Shown: positions 51,323 through 60,844 of the stretch, one piece after another
Layout: each line of letters begins with the position of its first letter
How positions within the stretch are numbered: position 1 is the first letter of the stretch
DNA from: GCA-1730015 sp964550655
GTDB taxonomy: Bacteria; Pseudomonadota; Gammaproteobacteria; Granulosicoccales; Granulosicoccaceae
NCBI GenBank assembly: GCA_964550655.1
Contig: CAZKAQ010000001.1
Span: 40,861 to 104,860, forward strand
Direction of reading: 5' to 3'
Length of the DNA: 64,000 nt
Made by a program: the position numbers and the translations under genes
Notes under the pieces: model-generated
The model's database searches: none
What the model was told of the DNA's origin: nothing
What the model saw: only the letters and a program-made list of their open reading frames with translations

Positions 51323-51478
51323 CAATCTGTGCGGTTTTGAAGAGCTCTGTCTCTGAAACTCGTTTGATTTATAGACGCGGTGCGTAACTTTTGAGTTGCG
51401 CAATAGTTAAATACTTTTTTCCGCTACGCTGATTGCCAGCTGTTAGACTGGCCTGATGTCAATAATGAGGAGCGGACC

Positions 51479-52093
51479 TTGTCGACGGCAGAGCGAGCGT
51501 TGATTGAGGGTAATCCTGTACTGGTCGTGATAGATATACAGGGTGGAGATTCTGCAGAGGGCGGATCATCTGCAATACCGTTTATGACGGACTATCAGGA
51601 TTATATGGATCGAGCGCCGTTGATAGTCGAGGCGGCACGTGATGCAAACATACCGATAGTATTTTTTCAGGAAGCGCACCGGCGCGATTGCATTGATTTT
51701 GGCCGTGAGCTCGACGGTGCTGAAGGTATTCACTTACTGGAAGGTGATCCGGGTACAGAGATAGATCCGGCTCTTGGTATGCGAGATGACGACTACTTTA
51801 TTCGAAAGCGGCGATACTCTTGTTTTTTTGGTACTGAATTTGAGATTTTGCTAAAAGGTCTGAAGGCAAATACTTTGATTCTGATCGGCGGACATACCGA
51901 CGTATGCGTGCATTACACATTCGTCGATGCACATCAGAATGATTACTTTTGTCGAGTTGTTGAAGACTGTGTTGCCGGATCCAGTCAGCAGGCACACGAT
52001 GCCGCGCTGAATGCAATGCAATATCTGCAATCTGCTGCACGCTGCAACAGCGCACAGATTACAACGGCGTTTGAGCAATTTGCAGCCGGCTGA
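51479..52093 (+). CDS. isochorismatase-family cysteine hydrolase
   Basis: A TTG start is supported by GAGGAG 8 bases upstream. The 204-residue protein has the family triad: Asp in LVVIDIQGGD, Lys in FIRKRRYSCFFGT, and Cys in GGHTDVCVHYTFVDA. Relatives include nicotinamidase, N-carbamoylsarcosine amidase and ureidoacrylate hydrolases, acting on an amide. N-carbamoylsarcosine amidase is worth testing given the N-methyl-amino-acid genes elsewhere. It precedes the peptide transporter genes. Confidence 0.88.
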   Translation: MSTAERALIEGNPVLVVIDIQGGDSAEGGSSAIPFMTDYQDYMDRAPLIVEAARDANIPIVFFQEAHRRDCIDFGRELDGAEGIHLLEGDPGTEIDPALGMRDDDYFIRKRRYSCFFGTEFEILLKGLKANTLILIGGHTDVCVHYTFVDAHQNDYFCRVVEDCVAGSSQQAHDAALNAMQYLQSAARCNSAQITTAFEQFAAG

Positions 52094-52257
52094 AAACCGA
52101 CGATAGATTGTTTTGCTTGTGTACCGGTTCATTTCTGTATGGTGTTGCTGTCTGCTATACATAAATAGTGTTGCGCGATATGCTGCTAATTGGGGTAGTG
52201 TGGCGCCTATATCACCTCTGCTCGTATAAAAATTGCATATCCAGCGCGGGAGATCCT

Positions 52258-53883
52258 GTGAAAAACACCATTAAATTAAGTCTGTCAGCACTAATTTACA
52301 ATATCGTATTGTTTGGTGCGGCCGCCGCAGATAAACATATTCCGTCAGATGTAAAACTTGCTGAAGACCAGACGTTCACCTATCGAATGCTGGACGAGTT
52401 TACCTCTGTTGATCCTCAGATTGTTGAAGATGTTTCCGGTGCAGAGGTTGTTCGGGATTTATTTGAAGGGCTGATGAATCAGGACTCTGATGGCACACTG
52501 GTGCCAGGTGTGGCGACTGGCTACACAGTCAATGATGACAAAACTGTTTATACTTTTACGTTGCGTGACAACGCGAAGTGGTCAAATGGTGATCGTGTGA
52601 CTGCCGATGATTTTGTCTATGCCTGGCAACGTGCAGCAGATCCTCAACTGGCATCGCCTTATCAGTGGTATATGGAGTTGATGTCTGTTGATAATGCCGA
52701 TGCAGTCATAAAGGGTGAACAGCCGGTAGATGCACTTGGCGTCAGAGCAGTGGATGATCTTACGTTTGAAGTGACACTTTCTTCACCGCTGCCTTACTTT
52801 CCCCGCATGACTACACATGCGACTACATTTCCGGCGCCGCGCAAAGTAATAGAGCAGCATGGTGATAACTGGACCCGGCCCGAAAATATTGTCTCCAACG
52901 GAGCTTACGTGCTAACAGAGCACCTGCCTAACGAGCGTTCAGTTCGCGAGCGTAACCCGATGTACTGGGATAATAAAAATACTACTCTTGAAAGAACTGT
53001 TGCGCTGGTGATTAACGATGAGAACGTTGCTTTAACTCGTTATCTTGCAGGCGAGCTTGATCGCACAGAGGTACCGGCAGGCCAGTTCCCAAGGCTTCGG
53101 AGACAACATCCTGAAGAGGCTATTAGCTTCCCGCGATTATGCAATTACTATTATACCTTTAATCTGAGTGATTCAGGGCCGGAAGAATTCAAGGATGTGC
53201 GAGTACGCAAGGCACTGGCTCTGGCCGTTGACAGGAAAATTATCACTGAAAAAATACTCGCAGGTGGTCAGCCTGAAGCTTATACCTTCACCCCCTCAGC
53301 TGTTGCAGGTTTTACTCCACCCAGCCTTGAGATGGCTGGTATGAGCCAGACTGAACGTGACGCAAAAGCAAAAGAGCTATTGCGTGAAGCGGGTTTTAGC
53401 GCCGATAAACCATTGAGTTTTGAAATGACTTACAACACATCAGACGCACACAAAAAACTCGCTGTGGCGATGAGCCAGATGTGGAAGCAGAAACTCGGAG
53501 CCAAAGTAACTCTGGCTAACATGGAATGGAAAGTATTTCTCGAAACTCGTGGCAATCAGAATTTTCAGCTTGCCCGTGGTGCGTGGTGTGGTGACTATAA
53601 TGAAGCCTCTACCTTCCTTGATCTGCTCGATAGCGAGAGTGGCTATAATGATGGCAAGTTCAGTCACCCGGAGCTCGACACGTTGCTTGATAAAGCGAAA
53701 ACAAGCAGTGATACCGCCTCTGTTTACACGCAGATTGAAAAGATCATTGCCGAAGAAATGCCGGTGATTCCAATTTATCACTATGCAGGTGTCTACATGA
53801 TGGACAGTGATGTCGGTAACTGGCCGGTAGATAACGTAGAGCAGAACTGGTATTCAAAAAATCTTTATAAAATTGCTGAATAG
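52258..53883 (+). CDS. oppA: oligopeptide ABC transporter binding protein
   Basis: I choose the GTG at 52258, with GGGAG 6 bases upstream, because it yields a signal peptide (MKNTIKLSLSALIYNIVLFGAAAA); the frame is open to 52168. The mature ~517 residues are typical of OppA/SBP_bac_5: FTSVDPQIVEDVSGAEVVRDLFEG, TFTLRDNAKWSNGDRVTADDFVYAW, SNGAYVLTEHLPNERSVRERN, and RVRKALALAVDRKIIT-type end segments. It binds peptides in the periplasm and delivers them to OppBC. It starts a four-gene transporter operon. Confidence 0.95.
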   Translation: MKNTIKLSLSALIYNIVLFGAAAADKHIPSDVKLAEDQTFTYRMLDEFTSVDPQIVEDVSGAEVVRDLFEGLMNQDSDGTLVPGVATGYTVNDDKTVYTFTLRDNAKWSNGDRVTADDFVYAWQRAADPQLASPYQWYMELMSVDNADAVIKGEQPVDALGVRAVDDLTFEVTLSSPLPYFPRMTTHATTFPAPRKVIEQHGDNWTRPENIVSNGAYVLTEHLPNERSVRERNPMYWDNKNTTLERTVALVINDENVALTRYLAGELDRTEVPAGQFPRLRRQHPEEAISFPRLCNYYYTFNLSDSGPEEFKDVRVRKALALAVDRKIITEKILAGGQPEAYTFTPSAVAGFTPPSLEMAGMSQTERDAKAKELLREAGFSADKPLSFEMTYNTSDAHKKLAVAMSQMWKQKLGAKVTLANMEWKVFLETRGNQNFQLARGAWCGDYNEASTFLDLLDSESGYNDGKFSHPELDTLLDKAKTSSDTASVYTQIEKIIAEEMPVIPIYHYAGVYMMDSDVGNWPVDNVEQNWYSKNLYKIAE

Positions 53884-53999
53884 ATGGTTCGCTATAGATC
53901 AAGCGTTAGCACCGGTCTATAGTCTGGCGGATGAGATATTGTGAAAACGAATCTCTGCACAACATGCTCGCTATCGTTGATGAATAATCCGGACTGAAT

Positions 54000-54926
54000 A
54001 TGTTTGGTTACACAATCCGGCGCATACTCGGATCTATTCCGACAATTCTGATACTGATTGTTGCAAGCTTTTTTCTCATGCACGCAGCCCCAGGTGGGCC
54101 GTTTACATCGGAACGTCCGTTGCCGCCGGAGGTATTAGCCAATATCGAGGCGCGTTATGGTCTTGATCAGCCACTGTGGAAACAGTTGTGGGACTACCTT
54201 TGTAACATAGTCCTGCGCTTTGATTTCGGGCCATCCTTTGTATTTAAAGACCGCGATGTTAACGACATCATATCGCAGGGGCTGCCTATCACCCTGACAT
54301 ACGGCACACTGACATTTATTGTTGCTACTCTCGCGGGTGTTTCACTGGGTGTGGCAGCTGCAATAAGGCACAACACCTGGCTGGATTATATCGCTGTGTC
54401 ACTGGGTGTTTTTGCACAGGCGCTACCGAATTTTATTATGGGTCCATTGTTGATTCTGATCTTTACCCTGTGGCTGGCCTGGTTGCCCGGTGGGGGATGG
54501 AATGGCGGACAATGGCCTTATTTGATTATGCCGGTGATAGCGCTTTCGACTTCTTTCATAGGTTCTATTACCAGAATTACGCGCTCAGCAATGCTTGAAG
54601 TACTTAACTCAAATTTTATTCGAACCGCACGAGCCAAGGGTTTGTCTGAACGCAGAATTATCTGGCGACACGCGCTAAAGCCCACCTTACTGCCTGTTGT
54701 GTCTTATCTTGGGCCGGTATTTGTGTATGTGATCACCGGTTCGGTTTTTATCGATATTTATTTTTCAACGGGTGGCCTTGGTAAGTATTTTGTCAGTGCG
54801 GCTCTGACTCGCGATTACGCTGTGTTGCTGGGTATAACTATTTTATATGGTGTGCTTACTGTTTTAGTGAATCTACTTACCGATCTCGCCTATGCGTGGT
54901 TTGATCCGAAGATTAGATTCCAGTGA
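54000..54926 (+). CDS. oppB: oligopeptide ABC permease OppB
   Basis: This 308-residue permease has six membrane helices and the OppB N-terminal pattern IRRILGSIPTILILIVASFFLMHAAPGGPF. The EAA loop is ARAKGLSERRIIWRHALKPTLLP. Its stop overlaps the next start (TGATG), so it is translationally coupled to oppC. It forms the inner-membrane channel together with OppC. Confidence 0.96.
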   Translation: MFGYTIRRILGSIPTILILIVASFFLMHAAPGGPFTSERPLPPEVLANIEARYGLDQPLWKQLWDYLCNIVLRFDFGPSFVFKDRDVNDIISQGLPITLTYGTLTFIVATLAGVSLGVAAAIRHNTWLDYIAVSLGVFAQALPNFIMGPLLILIFTLWLAWLPGGGWNGGQWPYLIMPVIALSTSFIGSITRITRSAMLEVLNSNFIRTARAKGLSERRIIWRHALKPTLLPVVSYLGPVFVYVITGSVFIDIYFSTGGLGKYFVSAALTRDYAVLLGITILYGVLTVLVNLLTDLAYAWFDPKIRFQ

Positions 54927-55855
54927 TGTTTGGAAGATCTAAAAAAGCAGAGTCGATTGCTGAAAACATCTCAGCGGTATCCGGCAATCGTGGTCGGTCA
55001 CTGGCGCGCGATGCACTGGATCGATTCATACGCAATAGGGCGGCGTTGTTTTGTGTGTTCTTTCTGGCGGCAATGATACTGTTTGTATTGATCGGGCCTG
55101 CGTTCGCCAAATGGAACAACGAGGAGATTGACTGGGACGCGCTGGGTGATATCGCAGTTCAGGGAGCACCTTCTATTGATAGCGGGCATTACTTTGGTAC
55201 TGATGAACTGGGTCGTGATCTTTACTCACGTACAATTCAGGCAACGGGCACCTCTTTAATGGTTGGTTTTATCGGTACAATGATGGCTTTGTTTGTCGGT
55301 ACCACCTGGGGTGTTACTGCCGGTTACTTCGGAGGACGCGTTGACAGTATCCTGATGAGGATTGTCGATATCCTCTATTCGGTGCCGATGACATTGGTTG
55401 TTATTCTTATTTTGGTGGTTTTTGGCCGCTCGTTCACTACGTTGTTCATAGCACTCGGGTCGGTGTCGTGGCTGACTATGTCGCGTATTGTTAGAGCGCA
55501 GACACTGGCGTTGAAGAATCGCGAATTTATTGAAGCAGCACGTGCGGGTGGTGTTTCAGAAGTAATGATTATCGTCAGGCACATTATGCCGAACCTTATA
55601 GGTGTTGTGATTGTTTATGCGTCATTGCTGGTACCGGAGCTTATATTTGCCGAGAGCTTTATTTCTTTTCTCGGACTGGGTATCTCAGAACCTTATACGT
55701 CTCTTGGTGCATTGATCAGTGAAGGTGCGGGTACCATGGGATACGGCACGCTTTGGCAACTGCTGTTTCCGCTGTTCTTCTATGTGGCGATAACCTTTAC
55801 CCTGTTTTTTATTGGTGATGGTCTGCGTGATGCGCTTGATCCAAAAGACCGCTGA
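54926..55855 (+). CDS. oppC: oligopeptide ABC permease OppC
   Basis: This ~309-residue permease has an N-terminal soluble tail, a first helix near residue 43, then the domain motif FGTDELGRDLYSRT. The EAA loop is EAARAGGVSEVMIIVRHIMPNL. A GTG three bases earlier is an alternative start. One base separates its stop from the ATPase start. Confidence 0.96.
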   Translation: MFGRSKKAESIAENISAVSGNRGRSLARDALDRFIRNRAALFCVFFLAAMILFVLIGPAFAKWNNEEIDWDALGDIAVQGAPSIDSGHYFGTDELGRDLYSRTIQATGTSLMVGFIGTMMALFVGTTWGVTAGYFGGRVDSILMRIVDILYSVPMTLVVILILVVFGRSFTTLFIALGSVSWLTMSRIVRAQTLALKNREFIEAARAGGVSEVMIIVRHIMPNLIGVVIVYASLLVPELIFAESFISFLGLGISEPYTSLGALISEGAGTMGYGTLWQLLFPLFFYVAITFTLFFIGDGLRDALDPKDR

Positions 55856-55856
55856 T

Positions 55857-57683
55857 ATGAGTGTACTGTCGATAGACAATCTAAATGTTTCATTTGATAC
55901 CACAGATGGAGTCGTTGAAGCCGTACGCAGTGTTTCAATGGATATCATGCAGGGCGAGTGCCTGGGTGTGGTTGGTGAGTCAGGTTCCGGTAAGAGTCAA
56001 ACGTTTCTCGCAGCCCTCGGCCTGCTCGCAGGCAACGGCAAAGCCAGCGGTTCAGTTAAGTTAAACGGTGAGCAAATTCTGAATATCCCGTTGCCTGCAC
56101 TCAATCAGGTACGTGGTGACAAAGTGGGAATGATATTTCAGGATCCCCTGACTGCATTGACACCACACTTAAGAATCGGTCAGCAGATGGCAGAAGTGCT
56201 GAAAACACACCGGGGCTTGAGTTCAAGACAAGCGCAACAGCTTTGTTTTGAGTGGCTCGACAGGGTGCGCATTCCCGACGCTGCACGCAGATTGAAGCAG
56301 TACCCGCATGAGCTTTCCGGTGGCATGAGACAAAGAGTCATGATCGCGATGGCGATGTTGTGTGAGCCTGCGTTGTTAATTGCAGATGAACCGACTACCG
56401 CGCTCGATGTAACCGTGCAGGCAGATGTGCTGGATCTGATGGCGGACATGCTGCGTGAACACAATACCGCTATAGCACTGATTACCCACGATATGGGAGT
56501 CGTGGCTCGATTGTGCGATCGTGTGCAGGTTATGCGCTTCGGTGAATTTGTAGAGCAGGGGCCAGTGGAGCAGATATTCGCGACTCCTGAAAATCACTAC
56601 ACCCGTACGCTGTTAGATGCAATGCCTCGCCTTGATACAGTTAAGAGTCAATCTGCTGTTGCTACTGATTTGTCAGATTGCGTGCTCGATGTGTGCGATA
56701 TTAAAGTTCATTTTCCAGTTAAAGCGAGTGCGGGACTGTTTAGCCGCAATGTTGCCTTGCGCGCTGTTGACGGAGTCAGTTTTAAGTTACATGCAGGCGA
56801 GACACTGGGCATTGTTGGTGAATCCGGTTGTGGTAAATCTACGCTTGCCAGAGCAGTGTTGCAATTGATTGCTGCTAATGGCGGCAGCGTCTCGTGGCTC
56901 GGCACCAGACTTGACACACTCAACAAGACTGAACTTAAAGAAGCTCGTCGTGATATGCAGATTGTTTTTCAGGATCCGTTTGCAAGCCTCGACCCAAGAA
57001 TGACCATTGCAGATTCCATTGCCGAGCCGCTGCGTACTTACAACCATGAGCTTACACGCAATGAAATTCGTCAGCGAGTCAGCGCAATGATGCATCGGGT
57101 CGGGCTTGAACCGGAACTGGTCAACCGTTATCCACACGAGCTTTCGGGAGGGCAGAATCAACGAGTCGGTATTGCACGTGCGATGATCAACCAGCCGAAA
57201 CTACTGGTTTGTGATGAAGCCGTGTCTGCTCTTGATGTGTCCATTCAGGCACAGATTATTGAGCTGCTTAAGGATCTTCAATCCGAGTATGGTATGTCAA
57301 TGCTTTTTATATCGCATGACTTGTCCGTAGTGAAAGATATGTCAGACAGAATCATGGTGATTTATCTGGGGCGAGTGGTGGAGCTGGGTAACAGTGATAC
57401 GATCTGTAATCACCCGCAGCATCCTTATACTCAGGCACTGATTTCTGCTGTGCCTATTCCGGATCCTGTTGTCGAACGACAGAGACAAAGACTGCGCCTG
57501 CCGGGCGAGCTTCCGTCTCCAACCGATCCCCGGTCTGTTCTAAGATTTATGCCGGGAAAGCTGGCTTTGAAGGCATTTGACTACCGCCCCGAGTTGCAGG
57601 AAATCAGCGACGGGCACTTTGTTGCAGAGCATGATTCTCTTGAATCTATTCTTGATCAGTCGTTGGTACCTGGTCATTACTAA
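55857..57683 (+). CDS. fused oligopeptide ABC ATPase (OppD-OppF)
   Basis: The ATG at 55857, 1 base after the oppC stop, gives a standard N-terminus; the open frame begins at 55812. The ~608-residue protein has two ATPase domains in tandem: Walker A GESGSGKSQ with signature LSGGMRQRVMIAMAM, then GESGCGKST with LSGGQNQRVGIARAM. Each has its D-loop and an oligopeptide-transporter C-terminal extension (ATPENHYTRTLLDAMP; NHPQHPYTQALISAVP). It replaces separate OppD and OppF and energises uptake. Confidence 0.95.
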   Translation: MSVLSIDNLNVSFDTTDGVVEAVRSVSMDIMQGECLGVVGESGSGKSQTFLAALGLLAGNGKASGSVKLNGEQILNIPLPALNQVRGDKVGMIFQDPLTALTPHLRIGQQMAEVLKTHRGLSSRQAQQLCFEWLDRVRIPDAARRLKQYPHELSGGMRQRVMIAMAMLCEPALLIADEPTTALDVTVQADVLDLMADMLREHNTAIALITHDMGVVARLCDRVQVMRFGEFVEQGPVEQIFATPENHYTRTLLDAMPRLDTVKSQSAVATDLSDCVLDVCDIKVHFPVKASAGLFSRNVALRAVDGVSFKLHAGETLGIVGESGCGKSTLARAVLQLIAANGGSVSWLGTRLDTLNKTELKEARRDMQIVFQDPFASLDPRMTIADSIAEPLRTYNHELTRNEIRQRVSAMMHRVGLEPELVNRYPHELSGGQNQRVGIARAMINQPKLLVCDEAVSALDVSIQAQIIELLKDLQSEYGMSMLFISHDLSVVKDMSDRIMVIYLGRVVELGNSDTICNHPQHPYTQALISAVPIPDPVVERQRQRLRLPGELPSPTDPRSVLRFMPGKLALKAFDYRPELQEISDGHFVAEHDSLESILDQSLVPGHY

Positions 57684-57956
57684 GGCGTTATTTGCGGTCA
57701 GACTTCTGCTGGTTATATTGACGTCGGTAACGTTGAACTGGCAACCTTGGCACGTTGTGTGATATTTCCTGAGTGGCGCGTCAGACCGACTCCCGGACTG
57801 TGGATTAATGTAAACCATTCAAATGTTACTGCCGCAGCGCTTATCAATTGCGTTCCGGTCTGTCATCCTGCATGAAGTCCAATGATGTGTCGTTAGCGTT
57901 TACGTTAAATGACGGATTTACACCGAAAAACCGAAGTATAAAACGCTAGTGGCAAG

Positions 57957-58460
57957 ATGATTACAAACCAAAATACCCCTTTAATGAACATTGTGAGTGT
58001 TGCCGCCGGTGGATCTCACTGTCTTGGTCTGCAGCAAAATGGTGCTGTCGTGGCGTGGGGATGCAACGCCTATGGTCAGTCTGATGTACCAGCGAATATT
58101 CGTCGTATTACAGCAATCAGTGCAGGATACAAACACAGTCTGGCGCTTACTGCCACGGGCAAGGTAGTGGCCTGGGGCTGTAATCGCCACGGGCAAACCT
58201 CTGTGCCGGATTCACTGGGTGATATTGTCATGGTTACAGCAGGTCGGTACCACAGTATCGCATTGCGCAGTGACGGTTCTGTCTATGCCTGGGGTAGTAA
58301 CAAATTCGGTCAGTGCGATGTGCCGCAAGACCTCGTCAACACAGTAAATGTGACAGCTGGTGCGTACTATAGTGTGGCGTTGAAAAGTGACGGCAGCGTT
58401 GTCATGTGGGGTGACACTCTCGAGCGCTCAGCGCGTAAGCTCGAAGCACTTCAGACATAA
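57957..58460 (+). CDS. RCC1-repeat protein, short
   Basis: This 167-residue protein has about four blade-like repeats of the form VSVAAGGSHCLGL…GAVVAWGCNAYGQSDVP, as in RCC1/BLIP-II propellers. Full propellers have seven blades (~350 residues), so this is about half. It has no signal peptide. It may dimerise, or be a truncated relic, or act as a minimal partner-binding module. The 273 bases upstream (57684-57956) contain no further repeat coding that I can see. Confidence 0.75.
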   Translation: MITNQNTPLMNIVSVAAGGSHCLGLQQNGAVVAWGCNAYGQSDVPANIRRITAISAGYKHSLALTATGKVVAWGCNRHGQTSVPDSLGDIVMVTAGRYHSIALRSDGSVYAWGSNKFGQCDVPQDLVNTVNVTAGAYYSVALKSDGSVVMWGDTLERSARKLEALQT

Positions 58461-58613
58461 CCCTATTCCTCCTCACATCTTTGAAAGGGATGGGGAGTTT
58501 CAAACCACAAAGCCACCAGTAAGAAGGTCTGTCAGATTCAACTTATCGCAGCTTTTTCATAAGCCAATTTCAGCCCGGTAACCTGTCTGACAACTGGTAA
58601 GGGTTGCCCGTTA

Positions 58614-60773
58614 TTACTGAGCGATGGTTGTTACGTTATCTGCAGCCACCAGAGAAACCTCAACCCGCCGATTTTGTTGTCGCCCTTCTGCGGTTTCATT
58701 GTCTGCGACTGGCTGAGTGGCGCCGAATCCGCTGACTGTCATGCGGTCTGCGTCGATATCTGCCTGGTCGGATAAGAAATTGGCGGTAGAAAGTGCCCGT
58801 GCCATTGACAAGCCCCAGTTGTCTTTATACCGATCTACAAGCTTGGTGCCGAGCGGTACGTTGTCCGAGTGGCCACTGATCATGATGCGTCTCTCGTCGG
58901 CCAGTGCGAAAGTTTCTGCCAAATCACGCAGCACCTGTTGCCCGGTGTCACTCAGTCTCGCACTGCCCGTGCGGAAGAGCTGGCTCGAGCCGAGCAGGAT
59001 ATCAATATTATTGTCATTGCTAACGGTGACTTTTACCGTTTCATGGCCAGCGTCATACAGTGATTTTTCAATTGCATCTGCCTCAGCCCGCGCCTTACTT
59101 GCCATTGCTTTGGATTTGTTTTCAATGCGGGTTTTCTCTTCCAGCAACGCCTTGAGTTCCTGCTGTTTTTTCTCAAGATGTAAATCTGCTTCATTTATCT
59201 CGGCCTGCAGTTCTGCCAGTGTTGCATTGGCGTTTTCGCTATGTGCACGACTCATAGCGAGTAGTGAAGTGAGTGTTTCTGCGTTGTCTTTTAGAGATGC
59301 AAGATTGGCATCTGCCTGGCTGCGCTTATTTTCGGTTTCAACTAATCTGGCCTGAAGAATTTTTTGCTCTTCTATGGCACGATTCAGCGTCTGCTCAAGA
59401 GACTCTACGCTTGCGGTGAGTTCTTCGTTCTGTATCTGCGAGTTGTGTAGATCTTCTTCTGTGATTAGCAGTTGTGATCCAAGATCAGCTTTGTCTGTGT
59501 TTAAGGTTGCTATTTGCTCTTCCAGTTTGCCGGTCTGACCTTTAAAGGTTTGTATCTGCTCAAGATGCGATTTCTCAAGTGCGGTGATTTTCGTGATTAA
59601 TGTTTCACGTTCTTCGTTGAGAGTTTTTCTGGCGTCGTTCAGACTGGCGATTTCTGCGTTGTTTGCGGCGATCGTATCGTTTTGTTCGTCAGCAGCTTTA
59701 GCGGATTCACTCTGCAGAGCGAGTTGCTGTTGTTTAAGAGTTTCGATTTCGGTGCTCAGTGCCTCGGTCTGCTTGTTTAGTGCGGTGATCTCGAGCAGAT
59801 GTTTTTCATTCAGTGATGCAATAGTTGATTCAAGTTCGCTACGTTGCTTTTCGGATTCCGCAAGCGTTGTCTTGAGACTTGAAATTTCGCTCAATTGTTG
59901 TTGCATGATCCCGGAGTTGGCTAGCAGCTGTGCTTTAACGGCCTCAAGCTTTTGGTTGGCGTTGTTTAAATCTGCCTGTAATGCTCCCTTTTCTGTTTGT
60001 AGATTCGCCACTGATTCTTCAAGGCTGGTGATTTGCCCGGCCAGGTCTTGTTTTTCTGACTGCAGTTGCTGGTTATTTATTTGTGTCGCGAGTTGTTCAT
60101 CACTCAGCGCCGTATAACTGGTTTCAAAATCTTCCAGTCGTTTGCGCAAATCTGCGATTTCGTTGGTCAGACTGACATAGGATTGTGAGAAGTTCTCAAA
60201 CAGTTTTTTGTTTGCTTCTATCTCAACAGGCTTGTCTTTGCCTGCGGATATGGCATTAAAAAGTTGCTCACGCATCTGATCGCGTTCTGCTGTGATTTCG
60301 TCAACTTGTGTTCTTAAATCAGCGGCCCGTGCTTCGAGTCGCTGCATTGCATCCTGACGATCAGACAGTTCGCGCTTTCGTTCCTCAATGGATTTCGACT
60401 GACTCTTGTTGTTGGCGATGAGTTCATCGCGTTCGGTTGTTAGTTGTGTGACCAGTTTGTTGAGGTGTGCCAGATCCCTGTTGTAGCAGGCAAGGCGTGT
60501 CCTGATAGATTCCTGATCCAGAGCTGTGCTGTCACTCAGTGCCTGGCAGGTCTCGACGTCAACCTGAATACTACTTTGTGATTCGGCGCCGCCTGTAACC
60601 TGCACTGTGGTTTGGGCGACGGCATTGTTGATACCGAGGCTGCCCAGTGCGGTTGCCAGTGTGGCGGCCCGAACCGCTGCATGAGCTGCGGTGCGCGCTC
60701 GGGCCATAGAAACAGTCAGAGGTGTTCCTCGAAATGTAAGGTTTTTAACCCCGTAATACTTCAGTGCTTTCAT
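58614..60773 (-). CDS. coiled-coil OmpA-domain envelope protein
   Basis: This 719-residue protein has an N-terminal hydrophobic/Ala-rich export segment (ATLATALGSLGINNAVAQ near residue 40). A coiled coil of ~480 residues (about 90-570, Glu/Gln/Leu/Lys-rich heptads) follows. The C-terminal OmpA-like peptidoglycan-binding domain has FRTGSARLSDTGQQVL, MISGHSDNVPLG, ARALSTANFL, VSGFGATQPVADN and RQQNRRVEVSLV. It probably spans from the inner membrane or periplasm to peptidoglycan. It is monocistronic. Confidence 0.9.
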   Translation of the reverse strand: MKALKYYGVKNLTFRGTPLTVSMARARTAAHAAVRAATLATALGSLGINNAVAQTTVQVTGGAESQSSIQVDVETCQALSDSTALDQESIRTRLACYNRDLAHLNKLVTQLTTERDELIANNKSQSKSIEERKRELSDRQDAMQRLEARAADLRTQVDEITAERDQMREQLFNAISAGKDKPVEIEANKKLFENFSQSYVSLTNEIADLRKRLEDFETSYTALSDEQLATQINNQQLQSEKQDLAGQITSLEESVANLQTEKGALQADLNNANQKLEAVKAQLLANSGIMQQQLSEISSLKTTLAESEKQRSELESTIASLNEKHLLEITALNKQTEALSTEIETLKQQQLALQSESAKAADEQNDTIAANNAEIASLNDARKTLNEERETLITKITALEKSHLEQIQTFKGQTGKLEEQIATLNTDKADLGSQLLITEEDLHNSQIQNEELTASVESLEQTLNRAIEEQKILQARLVETENKRSQADANLASLKDNAETLTSLLAMSRAHSENANATLAELQAEINEADLHLEKKQQELKALLEEKTRIENKSKAMASKARAEADAIEKSLYDAGHETVKVTVSNDNNIDILLGSSQLFRTGSARLSDTGQQVLRDLAETFALADERRIMISGHSDNVPLGTKLVDRYKDNWGLSMARALSTANFLSDQADIDADRMTVSGFGATQPVADNETAEGRQQNRRVEVSLVAADNVTTIAQ

Positions 60774-60844
60774 GATCTCCCCCGAAATTTGAAAGTAGTG
60801 ACTCTGTTATATCACAACGAAGAACTGATCCATCATTACTCAGC

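Noticed and set aside
58717..60117. Long plus-strand frames antisense to the coiled-coil OmpA gene
   Set aside because: Ser/Ala/Leu-rich shadows of the heptad repeats; the minus-strand OmpA domain is unambiguous.
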